A stretch of DNA of 64,000 nt from Pseudomonas sp. FP2335 (lineage in GTDB: Bacteria > Pseudomonadota > Gammaproteobacteria > Pseudomonadales > Pseudomonadaceae), in the NCBI RefSeq assembly GCF_030687535.1, contig NZ_CP117437.1, positions 2,439,501 to 2,503,500 on the forward strand. Direction: 5' to 3'. The translations under genes and the position numbers were made by a program. Shown here piece after piece: positions 35,418 through 43,722 of this stretch. Each line of letters starts with the position of its first letter. The stretch's first letter is position 1. Below the pieces are notes generated by a model. It made no database searches and was not told where the DNA came from. It saw nothing but the letters and a program-made list of their open reading frames with translations.

Positions 35418-36078
35418 AACCGGAACCTCGTACCGTGCGGATCAGCGGCGTGAGGCCCGGTGGATCGATTTTCTTGCGCAGACGGCCGATGTGCACGTCG
35501 ATCAGGTTGGTGCCGGGGTCGAAGTGATAGCCCCAGACTTCCTCGAAAATCATCATCCGCGAGAGGATCTGCCCGGTATTGCGCATCAGGAATTCGAGCA
35601 ACTTGTATTCGGTGGGCAGCAGGCTCAACGGCTGGTCGGCGCGGCTGGCTTCGCGGCTGATCAGGTTCAGTTCCAGGTCGGCCACGCGCAGTGCGGTTTC
35701 GAATTCCTTGACCGTGCTCTTGCGTCGCAGCAGCACCTCGACGCGGGCGGCCATTTCATCGGAGGCGAAAGGTTTGGTCAGGTAGTCATCACCGCCGGCG
35801 CGCAAGCCGCGCACACGCTCGTCGACGTCGGAGAGGGCGCTGATCATCAGGATCGGCGTCGACACCCCGATGGTGCGCAGGGTGGTGACGATGGCCAGGC
35901 CATCGAGCTCCGGGAGCATACGGTCGAGGGTGATCAGGTCGTAATCGCCGCTCACGGCGCGGACCAGGCCTTCGCGGCCGTTATCTACCCAATCTACGTC
36001 CAGTCCATGGCTACTCAGCTCGGCAACGATCTCGCGGGCTGTTACGGCGTCATCCTCGATGGTCAAAATGCGGGTCAT
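35395..36078 (-). CDS. OmpR-family response regulator
   Basis: The protein has 227 residues, starting at 36078 (MTRILTIEDDAVTAREIVAE); upstream codons to 36102 are unlikely. The receiver domain has the acidic pair ED, the phospho-aspartate in DLITLDRMLPELDGL and the lysine in LTKPF. The winged-helix C-terminal half includes LSLLPTEYKLLEFLMRNTGQ and DVHIGRLRKKID. It is the partner of the kinase at 34026-35417 in one operon. Targets are not evident; the next gene upstream is divergent and separated by a REP pair. Confidence 0.92.
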   Translation of the reverse strand: MTRILTIEDDAVTAREIVAELSSHGLDVDWVDNGREGLVRAVSGDYDLITLDRMLPELDGLAIVTTLRTIGVSTPILMISALSDVDERVRGLRAGGDDYLTKPFASDEMAARVEVLLRRKSTVKEFETALRVADLELNLISREASRADQPLSLLPTEYKLLEFLMRNTGQILSRMMIFEEVWGYHFDPGTNLIDVHIGRLRKKIDPPGLTPLIRTVRGSGYVIAEPL

Positions 36079-36202
36079 AGGATTACCTGGTGAGCGATTC
36101 ACACTAGAAGTGCGGACATTTTGCCAAGAAATGCCTGAACGCTTCCTAAATTAAACTTCATGTTGGCGCAACCAACAGGTTTTTTACTGGCTGGCGCTGG
36201 TC

Positions 36203-36295
36203 AATGTGGGAGCTGGCTTGCTCGCGAAAGCGGTCTGCCAGCCAACACACTTGTTTCCGAAAGACCGCATTCGCGAGCAAGCCCGCTCCCACACT
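36203..36295. repeat. REPIN (inverted REP pair)
   Basis: AATGTGGGAGCTGGCTTGCT at the left and GCAAGCCCGCTCCCACA at the right, in inverse orientation ~60 bp apart, form a long cruciform-capable pair. Confidence 0.85.
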
Positions 36296-36490
36296 GACCG
36301 AGTTCGGCTGGAGGTTGCATAACGCCTGCCCGGAGGAGGCTGTTCTTGCAAGTTGCATGGTCCTAGGAAGTTCAAGTTATTTAACTTGTTGAATATATTA
36401 GGTATTTGATTTTCAGGCGGCTGGCATGGCGCCTGCACTGTTCCTCCCGAGACATGTAACACCATTTTTCCTGCCGGGAGCAAAACAACA

Positions 36491-37375
36491 ATGATCACAT
36501 CCTCATCCACGTTGCAAGAATCGAGCACGCGCTCCGGGGTTTCCTGGGGCGCGATCTTTGCCGGGGCCGCTGCTGCGGCGGCCTTGTCCCTGATCCTCGT
36601 ACTGCTGGGCTTCGGCCTGGGCTTTTCGGCGGTATCGCCGTGGGCCGACAGCGGTATCAGTGCCAAGGGACTGGGCATTTCCACGATTATCTGGCTGGCC
36701 TTTACCCAGATCGTCGCGTCGGGCCTGGGCGGTTACATCGCCGGCCGGTTGCGGGTGAAGTGGGCCAATATGCATGGCGATGAGGTGTACTTTCGCGATA
36801 CCGCCCATGGCTTCCTGTCCTGGGCCGTCGCCACGCTGGTGGCGGCAACCTTGATCGTCGGCTCCGTCAGCAGTGTGGTCGGCGGTGGCGTGAAAGCCGG
36901 TGCCAGCGTGGCCTCGGGCATGACCCAGGCGGTCGGTACGGCGGTGAAGGGCGACGACTTCGGCTATTACGTCGACAGCCTGTTCCGCGACAACCGCCCG
37001 GTTGCCGTCAGCGATGACGCGGCCCACGGCGTGGTAGCGCGCATCTTCGCCCGCACCCTGAGCAACGACGGCCAGCTCGCCGCCGAAGACCGTGCCTACC
37101 TGGCCCAGTTGATCAGCCAGCGCACCAACCTCAGCCAGGCGGACGCCGAGGCGCGTATCGACAAGGTGTATGGCGATGCCCGTAAAGCCGTCGAGGACGC
37201 CAAGCTCAAAGCCAAGCAGGCCGCTGATACTGCCGCCAAAGTCGCTGCCTACACGTCGCTGTGGACCTTCATTGCCCTGCTGATCGGCGCGTTCTTTGCC
37301 AGCTTCGCTGCCACCTACGGCGGTCGCCGTCGCGATGCCGTGGTGTACGTCGAAACCGAACACTTTGTCCGTTAA
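36491..37375 (+). CDS. Membrane protein of unknown function with Gly/Ala-rich helices
   Basis: The protein has 294 residues. Hydrophobic segments lie near residues 20-50 (AIFAGAAAAAALSLILVLLG), 65-90, 105-130 (LSWAVATLVAATLIVGSVSS) and 262-285. Between the last two is a soluble, alanine-rich, probably coiled region (QADAEARIDKVYGDARKAVE, KLKAKQAADTAAKVAAY). The first helices resemble YrzE/TIGR04086-type membrane modules, but I cannot assign a function. A 24-residue hydrophobic peptide gene follows 15 bp after the stop. A deleted copy of this gene lies at 43188-43640. Confidence 0.75.
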   Translation: MITSSSTLQESSTRSGVSWGAIFAGAAAAAALSLILVLLGFGLGFSAVSPWADSGISAKGLGISTIIWLAFTQIVASGLGGYIAGRLRVKWANMHGDEVYFRDTAHGFLSWAVATLVAATLIVGSVSSVVGGGVKAGASVASGMTQAVGTAVKGDDFGYYVDSLFRDNRPVAVSDDAAHGVVARIFARTLSNDGQLAAEDRAYLAQLISQRTNLSQADAEARIDKVYGDARKAVEDAKLKAKQAADTAAKVAAYTSLWTFIALLIGAFFASFAATYGGRRRDAVVYVETEHFVR

Positions 37376-37390
37376 TTCAAGGAGAACATC

Positions 37391-37465
37391 ATGCGCTCAT
37401 TACTGCTGTGGTTCCTCGGGGTGCCTATCCCGGTCATCATCCTGATTGCGATTTTCATGCACTAA
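37391..37465 (+). CDS. 24-residue hydrophobic membrane peptide
   Basis: ATG at 37391 is 8-10 bp after a strong AAGGAGA site. The frame encodes MRSLLLWFLGVPIPVIILIA then IFMH and stops at 37463-37465. The composition (a short basic start, then one continuous hydrophobic helix with a GVPIP kink) is that of a single-pass small membrane protein. It lies 15 bp after the membrane-protein gene and is probably co-transcribed. Similar tiny ORFs are common in Pseudomonas genomes; function unknown. Confidence 0.65.
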   Translation: MRSLLLWFLGVPIPVIILIAIFMH

Positions 37466-37474
37466 TCCTGAGCC

Positions 37475-38698
37475 TTACTCGCTCAAAATGTGGGAGCGGG
37501 CTTGCCCGCTCCCACATTGGGTTTTGCGCAGGGTCAGCCAACTGACCACCAGTAGTGCACTCGCCAAAGCGGTCATGATCACCAAGGGCTTGGATGTACC
37601 ATCGGACAACATCCCCGTCGCCCAACTGCTCACCGCCGTCAACAACATCTGGGTAAAAAAGAACAATCCCGACGCCGTCCCGGCAATCGCGCCGTAAGGC
37701 TGCAACACCGCCAGCTGACAGGCTGGAATCACCATCCCCACCGACACCATTATCACCACCATCGGCGACACGATCGCCAGCCATTCGCCCGGCAACACGG
37801 TGGTCGCCGCCGCGAGCATCATGCTGCCCAGCACATTCAACGCGATGGCGCCTGCGATCAACCGGTCTGGTTCGAACCGTAGCACCAGCCGGCGAAACAG
37901 GTTCGCGCCGAGCATGTAGCCGCTGATGGTCGCCGCAAACACCAGGGCATAGGCCGTGGCAGACAGGCCGTAGCCCCGCTGCAACAACGCCGATGACTCT
38001 GCAATGAACGGGAAATATGTGCTGTACACGCAGCCGATGGCCAGGGAATAGCGCAGGAAATATCGGTCGCGCAGGAGTTGGCTGTAAATGCGCAACAGAT
38101 TGCTCGGCGGCGCGGCGGCGACGGCTGGCGGACGGGTCTCGGGCAGGCGGCGATACACCACCAGGCACAGCACGGCGCCAATCACGGCCAGCAGCACAAA
38201 CAAGCCGCGCCAATCGATGAAGGGCAGCATCAGGCTGCCCAGCACCGGGGCGGCCATCGGCGAGACGGCCATGGCCATGGAGATCAACCCCAGTAAACGC
38301 GCCTGCTCGTGGCGGTCGAAGTAGTCACGCACGATCACGCGGCCGATCACCGTGGTGCAGCAACCGCCGAGGGCCTGGAACAGCCGGGCGATGATCAGCA
38401 CCGTGAGGCTGTCGGCCAGGGCACAGGCCACGGTCGCGACGACATACAGCAGCAGCCCCGCCAGCAGCACCGGGCGGCGGCCGAAGTGGTCGGTGAGCGG
38501 GCCGGCCACCAGCAGGGAAATCGCCGAACCGAGGGTGTACAGGGTCAAGGTCAGTTGCAGTTGGCTGTCGCTGCTGTGGAAGTAGTCGGCCATGGCCGGC
38601 AGGGCAGGCAGGTGCATGTCCAGAGTTATGCGCGGCAGGGCGATCAGTACCGTCAGCAGCACCAGCCAGAAGCTGGTGGAAAGGGCGCGTTGGGTCAT
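37475..38698 (-). CDS. Bcr/CflA-family MFS drug exporter
   Basis: The protein has 407 residues with 12 predicted helices. Markers are ITLDMHLPALPAMADYF near the start (the Bcr/CflA D...PA.P signature), motif A as GPLTDHFGRRPVLLAGLLLY, and motif C as SMAMAVSPMAAPVLGSLM. Proton-driven export of drugs or small molecules is the family role. The last ~14 residues (QCGSGQARSHILSE) are encoded by the REP palindrome at 37488-37517, so the natural stop has been replaced. It is divergent from the MocR regulator at 38791, its likely controller. Confidence 0.88.
   Translation of the reverse strand: MTQRALSTSFWLVLLTVLIALPRITLDMHLPALPAMADYFHSSDSQLQLTLTLYTLGSAISLLVAGPLTDHFGRRPVLLAGLLLYVVATVACALADSLTVLIIARLFQALGGCCTTVIGRVIVRDYFDRHEQARLLGLISMAMAVSPMAAPVLGSLMLPFIDWRGLFVLLAVIGAVLCLVVYRRLPETRPPAVAAAPPSNLLRIYSQLLRDRYFLRYSLAIGCVYSTYFPFIAESSALLQRGYGLSATAYALVFAATISGYMLGANLFRRLVLRFEPDRLIAGAIALNVLGSMMLAAATTVLPGEWLAIVSPMVVIMVSVGMVIPACQLAVLQPYGAIAGTASGLFFFTQMLLTAVSSWATGMLSDGTSKPLVIMTALASALLVVSWLTLRKTQCGSGQARSHILSE
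37488..37517. repeat. REP palindrome inside the 3' end of the MFS gene
   Basis: ATGTGGGAGCGGGC-TT-GCCCGCTCCCACAT is a 14-2-14 hairpin. It lies 10 codons inside the MFS reading frame, whose stop is at 37475-37477. Confidence 0.85.
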
Positions 38699-38790
38699 GG
38701 GAGGTTTCTTCGCAAGGGGGAGGACTAAAACTCTAGCGGCATTGTGGTTTAATCCTGAGAGCCACTTACGGCTGAACTGACTGGACCACT

Positions 38791-40242
38791 ATGAGCCGCG
38801 GAAAAGCTGCACCTGCCCTGGACCTGCCGCGCCCCGACAGCCTGGACACCGGGAAACAGCAGGGCGCCTACGACGCCCTGCGCGCGGCGATCCTCAATCG
38901 GCAGTTGCCGGCCGGCAGCCGCTTGCCGTCCACCCGCAGCCTGGCGCAGCGTTGGCTGGTGTCCCGTGGCACATTGGAAGCGGCATTTGATCGGCTGCAC
39001 AGCGAAGGCTATGTGCAGCGGCTGGCCGGCTCTGGCACGCGGGTGTGTGCGGTGATCCCGGAGCAATTTATTGCAGCCCCCGTGACGAGTGCCGCGCCGC
39101 GCCGCGAGGCGGTGCCCGATCAACCGGACGCCGGCGTGCAAAGCCATGTGCCCTTCGTTGCCCGGCGCCCGGATGCCAGCCTGTTTGACTTGAAGGCCTG
39201 GGCCCGCTGCATTTCCCGTGGCGTGCTGACGGCGGGCCCGGGCGTGCTCGAAGCGGCCCATCCCGCTGGCCTGCCTGAATTGCGCGCACAGATCGCCGCC
39301 TACCTGCGCAGCTATCGCGGCATGCAGTGCGAGGCGGATGAAGTGGTTGTCACCAGCGGTATTCGCCATGCCCTCGACCTGATTGCCCGCACCGTGCTCA
39401 AACCGGGTGACACCGCGTGTGTGGAAGACCCCGGTTATCCGCCGGCGCGACGCTTGTTCGGTCTGGCGGGCGCGTATGTCCACGGCATTCCCGTTACCAA
39501 CGACGGTCTCGACACCGACCAACTCCCTGATACGGCACGCCTGGCCTACGTCACGCCTGCCCATCAGGCGCCGCTGGGCATGACCCTGTCAGTCTCGCGG
39601 CGCCTGGCCCTGCTGGACTGGGCCGCCCGCGCCGATGCCTGGGTGGTCGAAGATGACTACGACAGCGAATACAACTACAACGCCGCGCCGCTGGCGGCAC
39701 TCAAGTCCCTGGACAGTGGCGACCGGGTGATCTACTGCGGCAGCTTCAACAAGAACCTGTTCCCTGGGTTGCGGGTCGGCTTCATGGTGGTGCCCAAGCG
39801 ACTGCGCCGCTCGCTGCTGCGCACGTTGCAACTCACCGGGCATTCGGTGGGGGCCACGGATCAGTTAGGGTTGGTGGAGTTTCTGCGCAGCGGCGCCTTT
39901 GTGCGGCATTTGCGTGCTTCACGCCAGGCGTATCAGGCGCGGCGCGATGCGCTGCTCGCGTGCCTGGTGGAGCATTGTACGGTCAGCGGCCAGCAGGCAG
40001 GGTTGCACTTTGTGTTGTGGTTGCCCACGGGTGTGCAGGAGGGCGTGTTTTGCACACGTGCCGCCGAGGCGGGTTTAACACTGCAACCGCTGGGCAAGTT
40101 CTGTCATGAAGCGGCATTGCCACCAGCGGTGATCATCGGCTACACCGCGTTGACGCTGGCGCAGATCCGTTTTCACGGCGATGCGTTAGCTCAACTGTTA
40201 AGAGGGGGTCAAGATTCACTTGGACCAGCTTGCGCGCCGTGA
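38791..40242 (+). CDS. MocR/PdxR-type regulator (GntR-aminotransferase)
   Basis: The protein has 483 residues. Residues ~20-85 are the GntR helix-turn-helix (QLPAGSRLPSTRSLAQRWLV, RGTLEAAFDRLHSEGYVQRL). Residues ~110-470 are a complete class I aminotransferase fold with AHPAGLPELRAQIAAYLRSY, DEVVVTSGIRHALDL, AWVVEDDYDSEYNY and the PLP lysine in YCGSFNKNLFPGLRVGF. Such proteins sense PLP adducts or amines and act on divergent genes. Here the neighbour is the Bcr/CflA exporter, with a 92-bp shared spacer. The C-terminus (GGQDSLGPACAP) looks frayed and may reflect rearrangement at the edge of the accessory block. Confidence 0.88.
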   Translation: MSRGKAAPALDLPRPDSLDTGKQQGAYDALRAAILNRQLPAGSRLPSTRSLAQRWLVSRGTLEAAFDRLHSEGYVQRLAGSGTRVCAVIPEQFIAAPVTSAAPRREAVPDQPDAGVQSHVPFVARRPDASLFDLKAWARCISRGVLTAGPGVLEAAHPAGLPELRAQIAAYLRSYRGMQCEADEVVVTSGIRHALDLIARTVLKPGDTACVEDPGYPPARRLFGLAGAYVHGIPVTNDGLDTDQLPDTARLAYVTPAHQAPLGMTLSVSRRLALLDWAARADAWVVEDDYDSEYNYNAAPLAALKSLDSGDRVIYCGSFNKNLFPGLRVGFMVVPKRLRRSLLRTLQLTGHSVGATDQLGLVEFLRSGAFVRHLRASRQAYQARRDALLACLVEHCTVSGQQAGLHFVLWLPTGVQEGVFCTRAAEAGLTLQPLGKFCHEAALPPAVIIGYTALTLAQIRFHGDALAQLLRGGQDSLGPACAP

Positions 40243-40524
40243 TTGGCGGGATGTTAACGACATTCAAATTGTCATACCTATCAGGCCCTGGCCCTACGCC
40301 ATGGCGCATCGCTGAGCTTGATCCCGGTACCGGTGATCTACTGGGTTCGCGCACGGATTCTCGATCAGCTGCGCAATTTTTCATTCCAGCAGCGTACACC
40401 TGATGTGCCGCTGTAATACCTGTCAGGTTTCACAGTAGACACGTTTTACGGGGGGCTACTAGCATGAGCCGTAGGGTGATGTCCCCTACACAAAGGTAAC
40501 TTACTGGCGGTAACGGAGGCGCAG
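40243..40524. other. Spacer with a coding remnant and the first paralog's promoter dyad
   Basis: The plus strand reads YQALALRHGASLSLIPVPVI and YWVRARILDQLRNFSFQQRT from 40280 to a TAA at ~40414, without a credible start. It looks like the tail of a displaced gene, not identified. The CTGTCA dyad (40420-40435) follows at once. Confidence 0.35.
40420..40435. promoter_or_regulatory. Dyad of the paralog family (copy 1)
   Basis: CTGTCAGGTTTCACAG, flanked as AATACCTGTCA..ACAGTAGACACG, is 89 bp before the ATG at 40525. One base departs from the perfect dyad. The flank is nearly the same as at 43636. Confidence 0.6.
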
Positions 40525-41424
40525 ATGACTCATTCAGCGAGTGTGACGAATAATCAAACCATCGGAACGGCAGAGGCGGATATACACAATATTGAAATTT
40601 TGCCTCCCACCTATAAGTTTAAAGATGATGGTACTAATACACGGATGTGGAGGCGTGATGGAAGAATTTATATAAGTGTTCGGCAAAGCCTTTCGCATAT
40701 TGGTATGACGGGTCATTTTTTGACGTTTAGGTTTCGCGACTTAAATCCCGGGGAAACTAATGTAACGTTTGATTTTTCAAACCCGTCTGAGATTTTTTCC
40801 ACCTACACAGTCAATAACCATCAATCCAGTAAACCCCACACGTTCGCCTCCGGAACGATGACGGTTTCGCTTGCCAGTAGCGGTGATCATTTGACGGCGA
40901 CGTTTTCCGGCAAGGCCTACTCAGGATTGGGCAATGAGGTAACGATCACAGCTGGCGACTTGGATCTGAAAGGTTTTGAAGCAGTGCCGTCGAGTAGAAT
41001 GACTCCGTCTGGATCAGTCGTCAGAGAAGGGTACATAGCGGGTTTTATCGATGGAGGCCCGGATAGTGTCTCTGATTTTATAGCCACTGATGTGGAGCGG
41101 ATTTACGTGCCCCAGTGGGGTTCTCAGCCGGCCTACTGGCTAGTTCGCGGGTTTTGGGTTGCCGGGCAACCCGCTGTCACGCGCGTCATCGTTATCACAC
41201 TCGTTGAGGGTCAGGACGATCCCGAATACGATTTATCCAGTGATGACAAAGCGAGTGTCAGTTATACCATTCACAGCCAGCCCCTTATTGGTTCGGCGTA
41301 CACGGGTGTTTTGAGATTCAGTGCTCTCCCTGGAACGGGGGAAGCTCGAGGTTCCTTCGATTGCCGCATGCGTGGGAATGCCGCCACTGATTATCAAGTG
41401 ATTGCAGAATTCTTAGTCCGGTAG
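40525..41424 (+). CDS. Paralog 1 of an unknown two-repeat beta-rich protein family
   Basis: The protein has 299 residues with no signal peptide or membrane helix, and is beta-rich. It shares order and motifs with the proteins at 41938-42834 and 43723-44637: TIGTAEADIHNIEILPPTYKF near the start, an N-terminal unit PGETNVTFDFSNPSEI followed by FASGTMTVSL, TATFSGKA and LDLKGFE, and a C-terminal unit PEYDLSSDDKASVSYTI, TGVLRFSALPGTGEARGSFDC. The two units resemble each other, so the protein looks like an internal duplication of a ~70-residue module with the rule [YF]DLS..(D)V, a G-T-L-V strand, then GxF. No family recognised. GC is lower than in housekeeping genes. Confidence 0.7.
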   Translation: MTHSASVTNNQTIGTAEADIHNIEILPPTYKFKDDGTNTRMWRRDGRIYISVRQSLSHIGMTGHFLTFRFRDLNPGETNVTFDFSNPSEIFSTYTVNNHQSSKPHTFASGTMTVSLASSGDHLTATFSGKAYSGLGNEVTITAGDLDLKGFEAVPSSRMTPSGSVVREGYIAGFIDGGPDSVSDFIATDVERIYVPQWGSQPAYWLVRGFWVAGQPAVTRVIVITLVEGQDDPEYDLSSDDKASVSYTIHSQPLIGSAYTGVLRFSALPGTGEARGSFDCRMRGNAATDYQVIAEFLVR

Positions 41425-41937
41425 TCATTTGGTTTTTATGGCAGCGGTGCTTAAGGATGCCGGGAGGTCGTCTCCCGTTGAATTAATCATCAAACCCAAC
41501 TTGTTCATGCGACGTTGTGTTTGTGCCAGGCGTTGTTTATGGCGGTGGCGTACCGCTTGGAATTGAAGGTGGATGAGATTCACGAGCAGGTGGGATTCGA
41601 GAATTGATCGTCCTCAATCAATAAACGTCTGGCTTTGAATTTTCGTAGGAAAGCCAGGCTCATAAATCCGGTATACCTGGGTCGCATTGAAACCTGACCC
41701 CAACCTGGGCCATCCTTAAACATCGCGCTTAACGTAGTAATGACCAACCATCTGAGCAGGTTCCGAAAAGTCAAACGGCCGCGTCCCCCGCAATTGCTAG
41801 CGCACAACAATCCGACGCAGCCCCATTGAAAAACGGCCATGATCATCAACTATTATAGGACCGAGGAGCCCACCCCATTGCAGACTTACTGCCATGAAGG
41901 ATAACTCGGGGTGATCGGTAAAAGTATCAAACTGGCC
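41425..41937. other. Spacer with two displaced copies of the rpiR 3' end
   Basis: On the minus strand, 41508-41482 encodes HEQVGFDD-stop, exactly the C-terminus of the RpiR protein at 44703. On the plus strand, 41509-41607 encodes ATLCLCQALFMAVAYRLELK then VDEIHEQVGFEN-stop, again that C-terminus with two substitutions. The two fragments are inverted to each other. Beyond them is a hairpin CTGGCTTT..AAAGCCAG (~41631-41654), probably a terminator, and a stretch GGGTCGCATTGAAACCTGAC of the kind seen at insertion-sequence ends. No intact gene is seen. Confidence 0.7.
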
Positions 41938-42834
41938 TTATGAAATTTTAAACGTGAATTTTACCGAAAAATCCGGATAGCCAGCCCCGCTTAATGTGCA
42001 GTCAACCGTGCCTTCCGCTGTGCCGGTTTCGGGGCGCGTGACAAAATTGAGCATTCCACTGGAACTTTGGCCATAGTATGAATTGCTCCAGTTAAGGTAA
42101 GAAACATATACCTTGTCATTGGGAGATAAATCAAACGAACTGCCAGTTTGATCAGCGTCGAGTTTAATAGCGATAGAATTCACTGCGTGGGGAAAGGAGG
42201 CATTTTTCCATTGCCCGGTTATGGTCCACCGCGCCTTGTTTTCAGGCAAAGAAGTTTCCGGCCAGTACTTCAGTTCAACGTCAGTGGCCGTAAAGGTGGG
42301 ATGAGGGAAGGGGCCACCTCCCACGCTGCCGTGCATAGTGCCTGTACCAAGAAGAGCGGCGCCTTGATAACCGAACGCTGAATCAGGCGTGATAAAACCC
42401 TTTAGACTTATCTGGCCAAAGGTAAAAACAGCGTGTTCCTCATTCCAACGAGCCACACCCTGAAAATTACCGTTTAAAGTGTCGCTTGGATCAAGTGCAA
42501 CGCTCAACGTGCCCTCTTCGAACCTAAATGTTTTATACACCCCACCCCGATTAGCAGCGTAACGCGCCCTGACGTCGGTGGAGTTTGAAAGGTCATAAGT
42601 GGCCTGTCCGCCGGGCAGCATATCGGGAACCTCAATGTAAATACTATGGGACTCCAAGTGACCGCTTGAAAAGCGCTCAATAACAAATATGTTTATATTT
42701 CCATTGTCACGATACATGCTCACTTCCGCACCCGATTTAAACTTGAAATAAGGCGGAATACTATTGGGGCTGTGAACGTCCGCGGTGACTAGACCTATTG
42801 TCTGTCCTCCCTTTTGGTTCGTTGACTGCGTCAT
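41938..42834 (-). CDS. Paralog 2 of the unknown two-repeat family
   Basis: This 298-residue soluble, beta-rich protein has no signal peptide. First module: PGGQATYDLSNSTDV, RFEEGTLSVALDPSDTLNG, NFQGVARW, FGQISLKGF. The middle has GTGTMHGSVGGGPFPHPTFT and TDVELKYWPE, matched in the third paralog by GVGQMHGNFSGGPFPS and DEVQISRLEG. Second module: SSFDLSPNDKVYVSYL, SSGMLNFVTRPETGTAEGTV. It is transcribed opposite to the other two paralogs but has the same dyad 84 bp upstream (42919-42934). Function unknown. Confidence 0.7.
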   Translation of the reverse strand: MTQSTNQKGGQTIGLVTADVHSPNSIPPYFKFKSGAEVSMYRDNGNINIFVIERFSSGHLESHSIYIEVPDMLPGGQATYDLSNSTDVRARYAANRGGVYKTFRFEEGTLSVALDPSDTLNGNFQGVARWNEEHAVFTFGQISLKGFITPDSAFGYQGAALLGTGTMHGSVGGGPFPHPTFTATDVELKYWPETSLPENKARWTITGQWKNASFPHAVNSIAIKLDADQTGSSFDLSPNDKVYVSYLNWSNSYYGQSSSGMLNFVTRPETGTAEGTVDCTLSGAGYPDFSVKFTFKIS

Positions 42835-43187
42835 CTCATACGTCCTCTATCAGGTTAAACAATGATGTGTCGTCCACACGTCAGATCAACGATACCCCAC
42901 AAAGAAAACCAAAAGACACTGTCAACATTGACAGGTATAAACCTATCGGTTATCTCGAGCGCCAGTTATAAGCCACCCTGCATGCAAGTTCGCGTATCAT
43001 TCAGCCCGGTTTTTTTGGGTAGAACCGTATGATCACGCCGAGCGCCGCCGCCGACATCAACCCTTTCAGGCGCTGAACCCTTTGTTTCACTCGCGGCTGC
43101 CTGTGTCATATCAACACTTCGCTTATGAGAGACTTAAATCCGCAACTTCTGCTCGACTATAGGGACTGCGGAAACCTCTGAATACTG
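42835..43187. other. Spacer upstream of paralog 2
   Basis: It holds the dyad at 42919-42934 and otherwise AT-rich sequence with no convincing gene. A short plus-strand frame from 43029 (MITPSAAADINPFRR) ends at once and may be a relic. Confidence 0.4.
42919..42934. promoter_or_regulatory. Dyad of the paralog family (copy 2)
   Basis: CTGTCAACATTGACAG is the most symmetric copy (CTGTCAA/TTGACAG, 2-bp centre). On the coding strand it reads TATACCTGTCAATGTTGACA. It is 84 bp from the ATG at 42834. Confidence 0.65.
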
Positions 43188-43635
43188 CTAACTATGAAAG
43201 GTATGAGAAGAAGATTTTTTACTACCCATTGAACTAACAAACCGTTGTACGTTGGATTTCGTGCACTTGGGAATGGCCGTTTGAATCACTGGTGATAACT
43301 CCAAGGCTGCGTGGCCCCCTCCGCACCCAAAGGCAGCGATGCAGCCCATGAACGCGCCGATCAGCAGGGTAATGAAGGTCCACAGCGAGGCATAGGCAGC
43401 CACCTTCGCAGCAGTATCCTCGGCCTGCTTGGCTTTGAGCTTGGCATCCTCAACGGCTTTACAGGCATCGCCATACACCTTGTCGATGCGCGTCTCGGCG
43501 TCCGCCTGGCCGGCCTGCACGCTGCCGCCAACGACACTGCTGACAGAACCGACGATCAGCGTTGCGGCCACCAACGTGGCAACGGCCCAGGCCAGGAAGC
43601 CATGGGCGGTATCGCGGAAATACACCTCATCATAC
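43188..43635 (-). pseudogene. Internally deleted copy of the membrane-protein gene at 36491
   Basis: The minus strand from ~43628 reads DEVYFRDTAHGFLAWAVATL and VAATLIVGSVSSVVGG, then jumps to QADAETRIDKVYGDACKAVE and KLKAKQAEDTAAKVAAYASL, WTFITLLIGAF, after which it diverges. Compared with 36491-37375 it lacks the first ~95 residues and ~90 residues in the middle. Identity is otherwise high. It sits directly against the promoter dyad of paralog 3, so the junction (~43630) is a recombination point. Confidence 0.75.
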
Positions 43636-43651
43636 CTGTCAGAGTTGACAG
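43636..43651. promoter_or_regulatory. Dyad of the paralog family (copy 3)
   Basis: CTGTCAGAGTTGACAG, in the context CATACCTGTCA..TGACAGTAGGCACG, 71 bp before the ATG at 43723. It shares more than 20 positions, including flanks, with copy 1. Confidence 0.65.
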
Positions 43652-43722
43652 TAGGCACGCACGGACCTTGTTGATAGGTTGGAGATGAAACTCCAATGCT
43701 CCGGAACAGTGAGATTAATCCC

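Noticed and set aside
40270..40300. A fifth dyad copy (CATACCTATCAGGCCCTGG)
   Set aside because: Only the left half resembles the CTGTCA boxes; the right arm is absent.
41690..41720. GGGTCGCATTGAAACCTGACC as an insertion-sequence end
   Set aside because: Only a resemblance to IS termini; no partner end, target duplication or transposase remnant was found.
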